This document shows, one piece after another, positions 1-7,548 of a stretch of 64,000 nucleotides of DNA; position 1 is the first letter of the stretch; each line of letters opens with the position of its first letter. The DNA is from Flavobacteriales bacterium (GTDB lineage Bacteria > Bacteroidota > Bacteroidia > Flavobacteriales_D > Parvicellaceae). The position numbers and the translations under genes were made by a program. Where the stretch lies: the NCBI GenBank assembly GCA_020635565.1, contig JACJZN010000007.1, forward strand, positions 372,001 to 436,000. Reading direction: 5' to 3'. The notes below the pieces were generated by a model, which worked only from the letters and a program-made list of their open reading frames with translations, did no database searches and was not told the origin of the DNA.

Positions 1-105
1 CAAAAGCAAGGCCTCAGGATATTTCGCCTTGATCTTGTTATATTGCTGCATCAAAGGAGTCTCCTTTTGTTGTTTTGCTTTAATTGTTGTTGATTTCTTT
101 GCCAC
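1..105 (-). CDS. mutS: DNA mismatch repair protein MutS, N-terminal fragment (partial)
   Basis: Only the first 35 codons lie in the window; the gene runs off the left edge. Reading from a GTG at 105, the peptide begins MAKKSTTIKAKQQKETPLM and continues into QQYNKIKAKYPEALLL. The ETPLMxQYxxIKAKYPxAxLL pattern is the conserved start of the MutS mismatch-binding domain, just before the Phe-x-Glu DNA-contact region, which is outside the window. The GTG start is chosen because family members usually carry a short Lys-rich lead before ETPLM; an internal ATG at codon 19 is the alternative. MutS recognises mispaired bases and recruits MutL in post-replicative repair. The gene diverges from the methyltransferase at 183. 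Confidence 0.85.
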   Translation of the reverse strand, partial: MAKKSTTIKAKQQKETPLMQQYNKIKAKYPEALLL

Positions 106-155
106 GTTTCTTTCTCTTTCCTACGAAGATAAAAAAGCCGTACTGAATGATTTTT

Positions 156-163
156 TAGATTTG
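156..163 (+). promoter_or_regulatory. Putative Bacteroidota -7 box
   Basis: TAGATTTG matches the Bacteroidota -7 consensus TAnnTTTG and ends 19 bases before the ATG at 183. No convincing -33 TTTG lies 17-23 bases upstream, so only the -7 half is supported. Confidence 0.4.
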
Positions 164-182
164 TACCAATTAATCAATAGTT

Positions 183-713
183 ATGAACAGAAAGCTTAAG
201 CTCGATGAACTGAAAAGAGATAGTTTGGAAGTGTTTAAATCGAAATCAAAAAATCCGATCATTGTCGTGCTGGATAATATAAGAAGCTTGAATAATGTGG
301 GTTCTTTCTTTCGTACAGGAGATGCTTTCAACATAGAGAAGATCTACTTATGCGGAATTACTGCACAACCTCCAAATCGAGAAATTCGAAAAACAGCGCT
401 TGGTGCCACCGAATCCGTTGACTGGGAATATGTAGAAGACACCGTTATTGTTGTGAATTTACTGAAAGAAAAGGGCTATAAAACCTGTGCTATTGAACAG
501 GCAGTGGAAACGGTTCAATTACAAGATCTCAATGTTCCTGAAAATGGAATAGCACTAATTTTCGGCAATGAGGTGGACGGAGTTCAAGATAAAGTGATTG
601 CTGTATGCGATGAGGTAGTGGAGATACCTCAGTTTGGGACGAAACACTCCTTAAATGTGTCAGTTTGTGGTGGGGCAGTTCTATGGGAGGTTACCCGTAA
701 AATGGTGCTGTAA
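183..713 (+). CDS. SpoU/TrmH-family RNA 2'-O-methyltransferase
   Basis: This 176-residue protein is a single SPOUT methyltransferase domain. It would transfer a methyl group from S-adenosylmethionine to a ribose 2'-OH in tRNA or rRNA. The three family motifs are visible: motif 1 with the conserved Asn and Arg (NIRSLNNVGSFFRTGDAF), motif 2 around IALIFGNEVDGV, and motif 3 in IPQFGTKHSLNVSVCGG, which forms part of the trefoil-knot cofactor site. It has no N-terminal substrate-binding extension, so it resembles short TrmH/TrmL-like enzymes more than RlmB. The exact RNA target cannot be read from the sequence. It stands alone between divergent mutS and the M23 peptidase gene. Confidence 0.85.
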   Translation: MNRKLKLDELKRDSLEVFKSKSKNPIIVVLDNIRSLNNVGSFFRTGDAFNIEKIYLCGITAQPPNREIRKTALGATESVDWEYVEDTVIVVNLLKEKGYKTCAIEQAVETVQLQDLNVPENGIALIFGNEVDGVQDKVIAVCDEVVEIPQFGTKHSLNVSVCGGAVLWEVTRKMVL

Positions 714-796
714 GTGATTCCTAATTAATGTTAAACCCCAGCACTTTTTTGCGTTTTACCCTAAGTTAAAGTACATTAGCGATCCTTCATCAGAAA

Positions 797-1765
797 ATGA
801 GCAAGGTAAAGTATAAATATAATCCCGAGACGCTAAGTTATGATGAGGTAGAATTGACCTGGAGAGATCATCTCAAGAAGTTGTCTTATTATGCTATCGC
901 ATCCATAGTGGCTTCTGTTCTTATTCTATTTTTTTCCTATGGTTATATTAAAGAGAGAGGGAAAAATGAGGTGCAATATGACATCGAAAAGCATGAAGCT
1001 GAGATTCTTGAACTGAAATCTCAGGTAGAGGATCTGAAAGAAATTAGCAGCTATTTACAACAAAAGGACGATGATATCTATCGAGTGATCTTTGGTGCAG
1101 ATCCTTATCCGGAATACAAACGAGAATTAGGTATTGGAGGTAATCCAAATGTAAAGGATAAGTATAAAGATTTGAAGCATGGAGACTTATTGATTGAAGT
1201 ATCAAATAAGATTGCAATGGTAGAAAAGAAGCTTTATGCTCAAAGCGTGAGTTTTGATTCCGTTGTTGCAATGGCAAAGAAAAAGGAGGAGCTCTTACAA
1301 TCTGTTCCATCCATACAGCCTGTACATAATGAAGATCTTACGCACATAGCTTCTGGATTTGGAATGAGGATGCACCCAATTTACAAGATTCTAAAGATGC
1401 ATACTGGACTCGATTTTACGGCTGATATTGGAACTCCGATTTTTGCTACTGGAGACGCTGTAGTTGAAGATTGCAAAACGATGAGTGGTTATGGTCAGAT
1501 TGTTATTCTTGATCATGGTTTTGGGTATAAGACGCACTATGCGCATTGCAGTGAATTCAAATGTAAGAAAGGGGATAAAGTGAAGCGAGGAGATGTAATT
1601 GCTCTTGTCGGAAATACGGGAGCATCTGTTGGACCTCATTTGCATTATGAAGTTCTTTATAAAGGATCTCACGTCAATCCGGTTAACTATTTCTTTAACG
1701 ATTTGTCACCTGAGGAATTTGATGAGGTGGTGAGAATCTCATCTCAACCAACTCAGTCGATGTAA
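797..1765 (+). CDS. Membrane-anchored M23 (LytM) peptidase
   Basis: A 322-residue protein with a cytoplasmic N-terminus of about 30 residues, one transmembrane helix near residues 33-50 and a coiled-coil stretch near 58-95. A LytM/M23 zinc endopeptidase domain follows from about residue 185 to 300. The metal ligands are present: His and Asp in HTGLDFTADIGTP, and HLHYEV as the HxH motif. Intact ligands suggest an active peptidoglycan DD-endopeptidase facing the periplasm, although family members can also act as amidase regulators. The coiled coil followed by M23 resembles proteins that remodel the wall during division or elongation. It is convergent with holB, whose stop codon lies one base away. 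Confidence 0.88.
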   Translation: MSKVKYKYNPETLSYDEVELTWRDHLKKLSYYAIASIVASVLILFFSYGYIKERGKNEVQYDIEKHEAEILELKSQVEDLKEISSYLQQKDDDIYRVIFGADPYPEYKRELGIGGNPNVKDKYKDLKHGDLLIEVSNKIAMVEKKLYAQSVSFDSVVAMAKKKEELLQSVPSIQPVHNEDLTHIASGFGMRMHPIYKILKMHTGLDFTADIGTPIFATGDAVVEDCKTMSGYGQIVILDHGFGYKTHYAHCSEFKCKKGDKVKRGDVIALVGNTGASVGPHLHYEVLYKGSHVNPVNYFFNDLSPEEFDEVVRISSQPTQSM

Positions 1766-1766
1766 G

Positions 1767-2891
1767 TTAAGCTTTTTTCAGCTGAAGAAAGATTTTCATC
1801 GAAACATCCAGAAATAGGATCTTTGGGTTAGCATTTCTTTCAATGTGATAATGAGCTTCCTCGATAGCTTCACTAAGTGGAATGATGTTATTATGATTGA
1901 TAAAGGGAGCAAATTTACTTAAAAAGCCAGCTTGTTCCTTTGTTAAGGTCACGGTTTCACCACCAGTGTAATGACCAACGATGGCACTGCGAAACATTTG
2001 AAGACAATATTTCAGAAATGACTTTTGATCTTCTCTGCCTGCCTTTGATATTTGTTCAACCCAGTCTATTGTTGCCGGCACATCTCTTTTGTAACATAGT
2101 CGCATCCATTGGATAAAATTGTCAATGTTAAAACTAGATGATGCTGTATTTTTTATCAGATGAATAGCTTCTGATACATTTCGTTCTGATAGATGCGCAT
2201 AATTCTTCGCTTCATCAAGAGTTAATTCGAAATTCTTCGCTAAATACGCTGCAATTTCATCCTCTTTGGGCGGTAGGATTTTAACCAACTGAGTCCTAGA
2301 TAGAATGGTTGAAATGATGCGATCTGAATTTTCTGAAACAAGTAAGAATAACGTTTTAGCTGGAGGCTCTTCAATTATTTTCAATAGTTTATTTGAAGCA
2401 GATATGTTCATTAATTCAGGAAGCCACATGATCAGGATCTTATAATCACCCTCAAAAGATTTGAGAGAAAGTTTCTTTACAATATTCTCAGCTTCTTTAG
2501 TCCCTATTGTTCCTTGCTTGTTGTTCCCTAATTGTTTGTCATACCAATCATCAGACGAAAAATATGGATTCTCAAGAACGAGTTCACGCCATTTGTCGAG
2601 CACATCATCACTGACATCCACTTTTTTAGCAACTAGCTGAACGGGAAATGAAAAGTGCACATCCGGATGTTCGAGTTTGCTCATTCGAATACAGTTTCGG
2701 CAAGATCCGCAGGCATCTTCTGCAGTTCTGTTTTCGCATAGAATATATCTGGCATATGCTAATGCCATAGGAATGCCGCCACTTCCTTCTTTTCCCAGAA
2801 ACATTTGAGCATGGCTGATACGTTTAATTTGTACGGTATGCTTCAAATGTTCTTTGAGATCTGATCGTCCTATGATGTCTTTGAACAACAT
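1767..2891 (-). CDS. holB: DNA polymerase III subunit delta'
   Basis: A 374-residue clamp-loader subunit. It begins LFKDIIGRSDLKEHL, the usual delta' start, followed by a Walker A-like loop GKEGSGGIP that lacks the canonical GKT/S; delta' subunits do not hydrolyse ATP. A four-cysteine zinc module (CENRTAEDACGSCRNC) follows. Further on are SNKLLKIIEEPP and the arginine-finger sensor ILSRTQ. Delta' works with delta and DnaX to load the beta clamp on primed DNA. An ATG start is used. The downstream neighbour is convergent, and the DUF72 gene lies 15 bases upstream on the same strand, so the two may be co-transcribed. Confidence 0.88.
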   Translation of the reverse strand: MLFKDIIGRSDLKEHLKHTVQIKRISHAQMFLGKEGSGGIPMALAYARYILCENRTAEDACGSCRNCIRMSKLEHPDVHFSFPVQLVAKKVDVSDDVLDKWRELVLENPYFSSDDWYDKQLGNNKQGTIGTKEAENIVKKLSLKSFEGDYKILIMWLPELMNISASNKLLKIIEEPPAKTLFLLVSENSDRIISTILSRTQLVKILPPKEDEIAAYLAKNFELTLDEAKNYAHLSERNVSEAIHLIKNTASSSFNIDNFIQWMRLCYKRDVPATIDWVEQISKAGREDQKSFLKYCLQMFRSAIVGHYTGGETVTLTKEQAGFLSKFAPFINHNNIIPLSEAIEEAHYHIERNANPKILFLDVSMKIFLQLKKA

Positions 2892-2906
2892 GCCTCAAAG
2901 ATAATA

Positions 2907-3830
2907 CTAATCGAACAGGGTGTTGGTTTTTTTAGATGTAGCTTTTTTGTCAGGAGCCATCTCTGGGACATGTAGATCATATCCTAATTCAGAATTAAGT
3001 AATTGAATAAAATGTGATGCCAAAAGTGGTGATGCCTCCTCAATATTCTGATGAATAAAAAAATTCAGTTCCGTCATTCCTTGTTCAATCCATTCTCCAA
3101 TTCTACCTACCCATTCATTCAATCTGGTATAATCTGAAAAGTGATTAGCACCCACATATCGAACGAAGGGTTGTGAAGTTGTCATTCGCATGTGCACCAG
3201 ATCTCTTCTGCCAGCAGTGTCTACGAGTGTAGATGCAACTCCGTTTGAATGAAGCAGGTCGAAAAGTTCATCTGCAACCGTTGTCTCGTTAAACCAATCG
3301 GTATGCCTTACTTCCACAGTTAGAGGAAGATCCTTCGGCCAAAGCTCAATGAAGTGAGCAAGTTTATTAAAACGATTTGGAGCAAATCGATCATTTAACT
3401 GCAAAAATGTCGTTCCTAATTTATCTTCCAGTCTTATTGCGGAATGAATGAACTCATCTAAAACTCCCTCTATATTATTCAATTGTCTATAATGAGAAAT
3501 TAGCTGAGGAATTTTTGGAAAGAACTTGAAGTTTGAAGCTGTTTTATCCTTCCATTTTTCAAATTGTTCTGGAGGAAAAATTCGATAAAAGCTTGCATTG
3601 AGCTCTACTGCATTGAATTGTGTTGAATAATAGGCAAGTTCATCTTTTGTTCCTCTTGGATAAAAGCCCTTGAGATCATTTTTACTCCATCTGGAACAAC
3701 CCACATAAATTGTGGGTTTATCAGACTCTGGATTTGCCTTACGTTCTGAGAATACTATTCTTGTGTCAGGATGATCTTTAGGAAGCGAAAGATCTATTCC
3801 TGTTACGTCATCTACTTTTCCAAACTTCAT
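2907..3830 (-). CDS. DUF72 family protein (YecE-like TIM barrel)
   Basis: A 307-residue DUF72 protein. The family signature IYVGCSRWS followed by GFYPRGTKDELAYYSTQF opens the barrel. The conserved ELNASFYRIFP and FFPKIPQLISH segments come next, and LPLTVEVRHTDWF lies mid-protein. The biochemical role of this widespread family is not established; the fold is TIM-barrel-like. There is a Lys-rich C-terminal tail (KKATSKKTNTLFD). There is no signal peptide, so it is probably cytoplasmic. It lies 15 bases upstream of holB on the same strand. Confidence 0.8.
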   Translation of the reverse strand: MKFGKVDDVTGIDLSLPKDHPDTRIVFSERKANPESDKPTIYVGCSRWSKNDLKGFYPRGTKDELAYYSTQFNAVELNASFYRIFPPEQFEKWKDKTASNFKFFPKIPQLISHYRQLNNIEGVLDEFIHSAIRLEDKLGTTFLQLNDRFAPNRFNKLAHFIELWPKDLPLTVEVRHTDWFNETTVADELFDLLHSNGVASTLVDTAGRRDLVHMRMTTSQPFVRYVGANHFSDYTRLNEWVGRIGEWIEQGMTELNFFIHQNIEEASPLLASHFIQLLNSELGYDLHVPEMAPDKKATSKKTNTLFD

Positions 3831-3875
3831 AATTCTGCTCTTAGTTGTACAAATCTACAGGATTGACGGGAGATT

Positions 3876-4418
3876 TTATTTTCCAGAGAAAAAATTGGAG
3901 GGATTAAATAGGTCAAGGATTCCACCCTTCTCTTTGAATGTGTCACTGTCTTTTACTGCAGGAACAACAGTTTTGGATAGATCAATCAACGGGTTGTATA
4001 GCAGCGACTCATCCTGAATTTCTTTTGGAATGAAGTGGTACTTGGTGTCATACTGATGAATGATGATCACTAAAAAACTAAGAATGAGAAGAATCTTTGC
4101 TACTCCAAAAAAGGCTCCAGCGACTTTATTCGCCAATTTCAATTGGGCCAAATTGACAACTTTCTCAAGGAGTTTTCCAATGATAAATACTCCTATCACA
4201 ATAATTATGAAGATGATCGAAAAGGAAATAACTGGTTCATATTTTCGGTTGATGTTGTCCTTAACATATTCTCCAATATAATCAGAGAAATAGATAGCTC
4301 CCCATATACCTAATACAAATGCAAGGATACTAACTACTTCTATAATTACTCCTTTGGAGAAGCCTCTGTAGCCCGCCCAAAGCAATGGAATCAATATGAT
4401 AATATCTATGTAATGCAT
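3876..4418 (-). CDS. CvpA family membrane protein
   Basis: A 180-residue protein with four predicted transmembrane helices. It starts MHYIDIIILIPLLWAGYRGF and continues SKGVIIEVVSILAFVLGIWG, the typical CvpA opening (a hydrophobic helix, then GxxxG and K-G). CvpA proteins were named for colicin V production and are linked to envelope stress, but the mechanism is unclear. The ATG at 4418 is preferred; a TTG 12 bases upstream would add four residues. The soluble C-terminal tail contains NPLIDLSKTVVP. It diverges from the LytTR regulator gene, with about 190 bases of regulatory sequence between them. Confidence 0.75.
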   Translation of the reverse strand: MHYIDIIILIPLLWAGYRGFSKGVIIEVVSILAFVLGIWGAIYFSDYIGEYVKDNINRKYEPVISFSIIFIIIVIGVFIIGKLLEKVVNLAQLKLANKVAGAFFGVAKILLILSFLVIIIHQYDTKYHFIPKEIQDESLLYNPLIDLSKTVVPAVKDSDTFKEKGGILDLFNPSNFFSGK

Positions 4419-4491
4419 TCGATAGAACAAAATTACGTTGTTGATGAAGTAATAATTCGTCCATTATCAGCATATTTCAACAGTAAACTGT

Positions 4492-4549
4492 TTACCAGTT
4501 ATCTGATTAAAATTACCAGTTACTCAATGAGAATGTCGAGTTACTCAAT
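4492..4549 (+). promoter_or_regulatory. Three direct repeats with 21-bp period, likely LytTR-binding sites
   Basis: AGTTA occurs at 4497, 4518 and 4539, exactly 21 bases apart. Copies 1 and 2 share TTACCAGTTA; copies 2 and 3 share AGTTACTCAAT. LytTR response regulators bind pairs of about 9-bp direct repeats separated by about 12 bp, that is, a 21-bp period, with an xxxGTT core. The array ends 28 bases before a TAnnTTTG box at 4578 and lies just upstream of a LytTR gene, which suggests autoregulation. Confidence 0.6.
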
Positions 4550-4577
4550 AGCCCATATGATTTATATTTATTTAACA

Positions 4578-4585
4578 TAGTTTTG
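4578..4585 (+). promoter_or_regulatory. Putative -7 box of the LytTR regulator gene
   Basis: TAGTTTTG matches TAnnTTTG. Transcription from here would start near 4592, downstream of the TTG at 4583, which supports the ATG at 4610 as the translation start. No clear -33 TTTG is visible, as might be expected for a promoter dependent on an activator bound at the upstream repeats. Confidence 0.45.
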
Positions 4586-4609
4586 ATTAAACCTTTTAAA
4601 CGGAAAGTT

Positions 4610-5350
4610 ATGGCACTAAAGACAATCATTGTAGATGACGAGATGAATGCTCGTGAGAACTTAAAAATTCTGGTGGAAGAATTTTGTCCAGAACTTGAAG
4701 TAGTTGGTTTGGCTGCTTCTGTAGCAGAGGCACGTACACTAATCGAAGATGAAGATCCAGAAGTGGTGTTTTTAGATATCGCGATGCCTAATGAGGATGG
4801 CTTTTCATTATTGGAAAGTTATCAAAATAGAGATTTTTCTGTGATTTTCACTACAGCTTATAACGAGTATGCTTTGAAAGCATTCAAGGCCGATGCAATT
4901 GATTATCTTGAAAAACCAATCAGTATTGAAGATCTTCAAAAGGCGGTAGAAAAGATACTTAGAATCCATACCATCATGGATGATATCCAACTAAAAGAGA
5001 AAATGGTTGCAGATCAAGGTAATGATCGGATCAGTGTTCCAACTAGAGATGGATTTATCATCATCAAGAATGAAGAGATCACCTATCTAGAGGCAAGCGA
5101 CAACTATACCATGATCTACATGGCGGATGGTTCTCGTCACTTGAGCAGTAAGAATATAAAAGTGTATGAAGAGAAGTTGAATGCCAACGTTTTCTACAGA
5201 ACTCACAAATCGTATATTGTTAATGTTGAACATCACTTGAAAGAATTCAGCAGAAAAGAGGGAAATATGGCTGTTTTAGATAACGGGAAAATGGTACCGG
5301 TTGCAAGAAGAAAGATGACTGATTTTCTTGATCGGATTAATACATTCTAA
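4610..5350 (+). CDS. LytTR-family two-component response regulator
   Basis: A 246-residue regulator with an N-terminal receiver and a C-terminal LytTR DNA-binding domain. Receiver residues are complete: acidic D9/D10 (IIVDDE), phospho-acceptor D56 (VVFLDIAMP), T82 (FTTAYNEYALKAF) and K102 (DYLEKP). The LytTR domain spans roughly residues 140-246 and contains ITYLEASDNYT and FYRTHKSYIVN. The ATG at 4610 is chosen over an in-frame TTG at 4583, which falls inside the putative promoter. No histidine kinase is encoded next to it, so the partner kinase (often a LytS/YehU-type 5TM or 7TM protein) must lie elsewhere. Three 21-bp-spaced repeats upstream suggest that it controls its own gene. Confidence 0.9.
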   Translation: MALKTIIVDDEMNARENLKILVEEFCPELEVVGLAASVAEARTLIEDEDPEVVFLDIAMPNEDGFSLLESYQNRDFSVIFTTAYNEYALKAFKADAIDYLEKPISIEDLQKAVEKILRIHTIMDDIQLKEKMVADQGNDRISVPTRDGFIIIKNEEITYLEASDNYTMIYMADGSRHLSSKNIKVYEEKLNANVFYRTHKSYIVNVEHHLKEFSRKEGNMAVLDNGKMVPVARRKMTDFLDRINTF

Positions 5351-5357
5351 AAAGATA

Positions 5358-5867
5358 TTATTTGTCTGGTTCGAAATCCAAAGAGATCGAATTCATACAG
5401 TATCGCTGATTGGTAGGCGGAGGCCCGTCATTAAAAATATGTCCAAGGTGTGATTCGCATCTGCCACACTCCACTTCAATTCTGTCCATGCCATGGGAAT
5501 GATCTTCTTTGTAGATCACAGCATTTCTTCTACTTGGTTCAAAAAAACTAGGCCATCCACATGAGCTACTAAATTTTGCTTCGGATCTGAAAAGTTTATT
5601 TCCACATACAGCGCAATAATATGTTCCTTTAGTATCACTCTTGTAGTATTTACCGGTATATGGCTTTTCAGTGTTTTCTTCACGGGCAACGGCATATAAA
5701 TCAGGAGATAATATACTTTTCCATTCTTCGTCTGACACATTCAAATGTGTAGTGTCAGTTCGAGAATAATGAGGATTAGCGATTTTTTGATAATCACCAT
5801 TAACGGTTTCGGGCACTGAAATACAGCTGGTGCTCGCCATGAGAAGTAAGATCGCAAATTTTAGCAT
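5358..5867 (-). CDS. msrB: Peptide-methionine (R)-S-oxide reductase MsrB, exported
   Basis: A 169-residue MsrB with a short hydrophobic export signal ending near Cys15 (MLKFAILLLMASTSC), possibly a lipoprotein although the lipobox is weak. It reduces the R epimer of methionine sulfoxide in oxidised proteins. The structural zinc ligands are visible as CAVC (85/88) and CGRC (134/137). The catalytic Cys is C157 in RYCMNS; C103 in SSSCGWPSF could be the resolving cysteine. It ends an operon, three bases after msrA and downstream of a sigma/anti-sigma pair, and its export signal fits repair of periplasmic or envelope proteins. The LytTR gene is convergent. Confidence 0.92.
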   Translation of the reverse strand: MLKFAILLLMASTSCISVPETVNGDYQKIANPHYSRTDTTHLNVSDEEWKSILSPDLYAVAREENTEKPYTGKYYKSDTKGTYYCAVCGNKLFRSEAKFSSSCGWPSFFEPSRRNAVIYKEDHSHGMDRIEVECGRCESHLGHIFNDGPPPTNQRYCMNSISLDFEPDK

Positions 5868-5870
5868 GGT

Positions 5871-6500
5871 TTAATGATTTAATTTGGTTTTAAATACTTT
5901 TTGAAATTTCTCTGTTTTGGGCTGAATTACATATTTGCAATAAGGTTGATCCATGTTGTTTTCGTAGTAGTCCTGATGATAGTTTTCAGCTTTGTAAAAT
6001 GCCTTCAGTTTTGCAACTTCTGTCACGATTGGCAAATCGTATGCTTCTTCAATATTTAGTTTTTCGATATAGGTCTCAGAGAGTTCTTTCTGTTTTCTAT
6101 TATGATAAAAAATAGCTGAACGATATTGGGTTCCTACGTCATTTCCCTGTCTGTTCAATTGTGTTGGGTCATGCGCAATGAAAAAAGCAGCTAATAATTC
6201 ATCGAAGGAAATAACAGAAGGGTCATAGATGATCTGACAAGCTTCTGCGTGTCCTGTTTTCCCAGAGCAAACTTCTTTGTATGTGGGGTTGTCTGTTGTT
6301 CCACCGGTATATCCTGAAATGACCTCAGAAACTCCTCTCAAATGGCGGAACTGTTCTTCAATGCACCAAAAACATCCTGCAGCAAAGGTTGCAGTGTCCA
6401 TAGAAGAATCAGGTTCAATTTGTTGATGTTCGGAAATCCCAGACGCCCAAATTGGAACAGTAAAAATTGTAGCAAATAGGAATATGATTGCATTCTTCAT
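5871..6500 (-). CDS. msrA: Peptide-methionine (S)-S-oxide reductase MsrA, exported
   Basis: A 209-residue MsrA with an N-terminal signal peptide (MKNAIIFLFATIFTVPIWAS). It reduces the S epimer of methionine sulfoxide. The active-site motif AAGCFWC is present with catalytic C43. Family blocks SGYTGG, GHAEACQI and VGTQYRSAIFYH follow. Most characterised MsrA enzymes are cytosolic; the signal peptide here, shared with the adjacent MsrB, points to the periplasm. It starts 73 bases after the anti-sigma gene, and the gap holds a 10-bp palindrome ACAACGTTGT (6521-6530). An own promoter in that gap cannot be excluded. Confidence 0.92.
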   Translation of the reverse strand: MKNAIIFLFATIFTVPIWASGISEHQQIEPDSSMDTATFAAGCFWCIEEQFRHLRGVSEVISGYTGGTTDNPTYKEVCSGKTGHAEACQIIYDPSVISFDELLAAFFIAHDPTQLNRQGNDVGTQYRSAIFYHNRKQKELSETYIEKLNIEEAYDLPIVTEVAKLKAFYKAENYHQDYYENNMDQPYCKYVIQPKTEKFQKVFKTKLNH

Positions 6501-6573
6501 AATTCAGTTTTTGAGTTACAACAACGTTGTCGTTCATTTGAACAAAACCTGACAGAAAAAGTTGAAAAGAATA

Positions 6574-6855
6574 CTATTTCTTTTCGTTAATATGGTTTAA
6601 GATGTTGATTTTTAGATCGTTGTTAGAAATGATTTTTATATTTTCAATATTGATCTTCAATAAGTGATCTTCCAATACATTTTGAAGTAGTCGACTTTGT
6701 TTTTCATATGTTCGGCAGGCATCGCATATTCCTTTATGAACTTTCAATTGAAGGTTTTCTTTGAATGAAAGTTTGATCACTAGTTTTTTGTCTATTAATT
6801 CAGTTGCCTTTTGACAGGACCACTCTAGTTTATTAAAGATGTTGTCGTTTCCCAT
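6574..6855 (-). CDS. Zinc-binding (ZAS-type) anti-sigma factor
   Basis: A 93-residue soluble protein with the zinc anti-sigma pattern: C14 in SCQKATELI, then H40-x3-C44-x2-C47 (HKGICDACRTYEKQ). In the ChrR/RsrA group this HxxxCxxC centre senses oxidants and releases the partner sigma factor. No transmembrane helix is seen, in keeping with a cytoplasmic redox sensor. Its ATG overlaps the sigma gene's TAA by one base (TAATG), a strong sign of translational coupling. Sequence beyond the ZAS core is short and helical. The specific ligand or oxidant is an inference from the motif and the downstream msrAB genes. Confidence 0.75.
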   Translation of the reverse strand: MGNDNIFNKLEWSCQKATELIDKKLVIKLSFKENLQLKVHKGICDACRTYEKQSRLLQNVLEDHLLKINIENIKIISNNDLKINILNHINEKK

Positions 6856-7433
6856 TATGTAGTAAACCAGTTAAATTCCAGACATTTTCTCAGTTGAAGC
6901 TTTGCCCTGTGCAGGATCTGCCAGAAATTAGTGTCCGTAATTCCTAATTCCTGACAAATTTCTTTGCCTTTCTTTTCTTCCATGAATTTTAAGTTGATGG
7001 CTGAGAACCATCCTTTGGGCAATCGATCTAAACATTCTTGAAGTACTTTGATAAAATCTTGATCATCTAATAAATGATTCTCATCATCGTTTGACCAATT
7101 TCTTGGGGTCTCATCAATTGTCCAATGACCTTTCTCATTGAACAATTGATCGAGTAAACCAAAAGGTTGAGTAGGCTTTTTATAAGAAACTCTGTAATGG
7201 TCATTGATCTTATTGTTAAGGATTGAGATCAACCATGTCTTTGGAGAGCTGTCTCCTTTAAATTTATCGAAGGAATTGTACGCGACTAAAAATGTATCCT
7301 GAACAAGATCTTCAGCAATCTCTTTATTTGAGGTTTTATGATAGGCCCAGGAGAATAGAATGTCTGAATATTCTTCGACCCATTTTGAAATGGTTTCTTT
7401 AGCTGATGCGCTATTTGTCGAACTAATATCCAT
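6855..7433 (-). CDS. ECF RNA polymerase sigma factor (stress, msrAB operon)
   Basis: A 192-residue sigma-70 family protein of ECF size. Region 2 is seen as ILFSWAYHKTSNKEIAEDLV followed by QDTFLVAYNSFDKF. Region 4 has LPKGWFSAINLKFMEEKKG and an HTH of the ICQELGITDTNFWQILHRAK type. It heads an operon with a ZAS anti-sigma factor, MsrA and MsrB. This resembles the sigma/anti-sigma arrangement that controls methionine sulfoxide reductases in Neisseria and some proteobacteria. A near-consensus -7 box (TACCTTCG at 7438-7445) lies immediately upstream on its strand, so the leader would be very short. dnaG diverges from it. Confidence 0.88.
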   Translation of the reverse strand: MDISSTNSASAKETISKWVEEYSDILFSWAYHKTSNKEIAEDLVQDTFLVAYNSFDKFKGDSSPKTWLISILNNKINDHYRVSYKKPTQPFGLLDQLFNEKGHWTIDETPRNWSNDDENHLLDDQDFIKVLQECLDRLPKGWFSAINLKFMEEKKGKEICQELGITDTNFWQILHRAKLQLRKCLEFNWFTT

Positions 7434-7505
7434 CTAACGAAGGTATAAAATAATATGGGAGAAATTCGTTTCTTTTTAATGGTGATGACTTCCCAAGTTT
7501 TGTAG

Positions 7506-7513
7506 TAGCTTTG
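7506..7513 (+). promoter_or_regulatory. Putative -7 box upstream of dnaG
   Basis: TAGCTTTG fits TAnnTTTG and lies 35 bases before the GTG at 7549. A -33 element at the right spacing is not obvious. Confidence 0.4.
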
Positions 7514-7548
7514 AGGATAAATTCATCAGATTTTTCGATTTTTGTTTT

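Noticed and set aside
6521..6530. 10-bp palindrome ACAACGTTGT upstream of msrA as an operator.
   Set aside because: It is short and could be chance; no matching site is seen before the sigma gene. It is mentioned only in the msrA entry.
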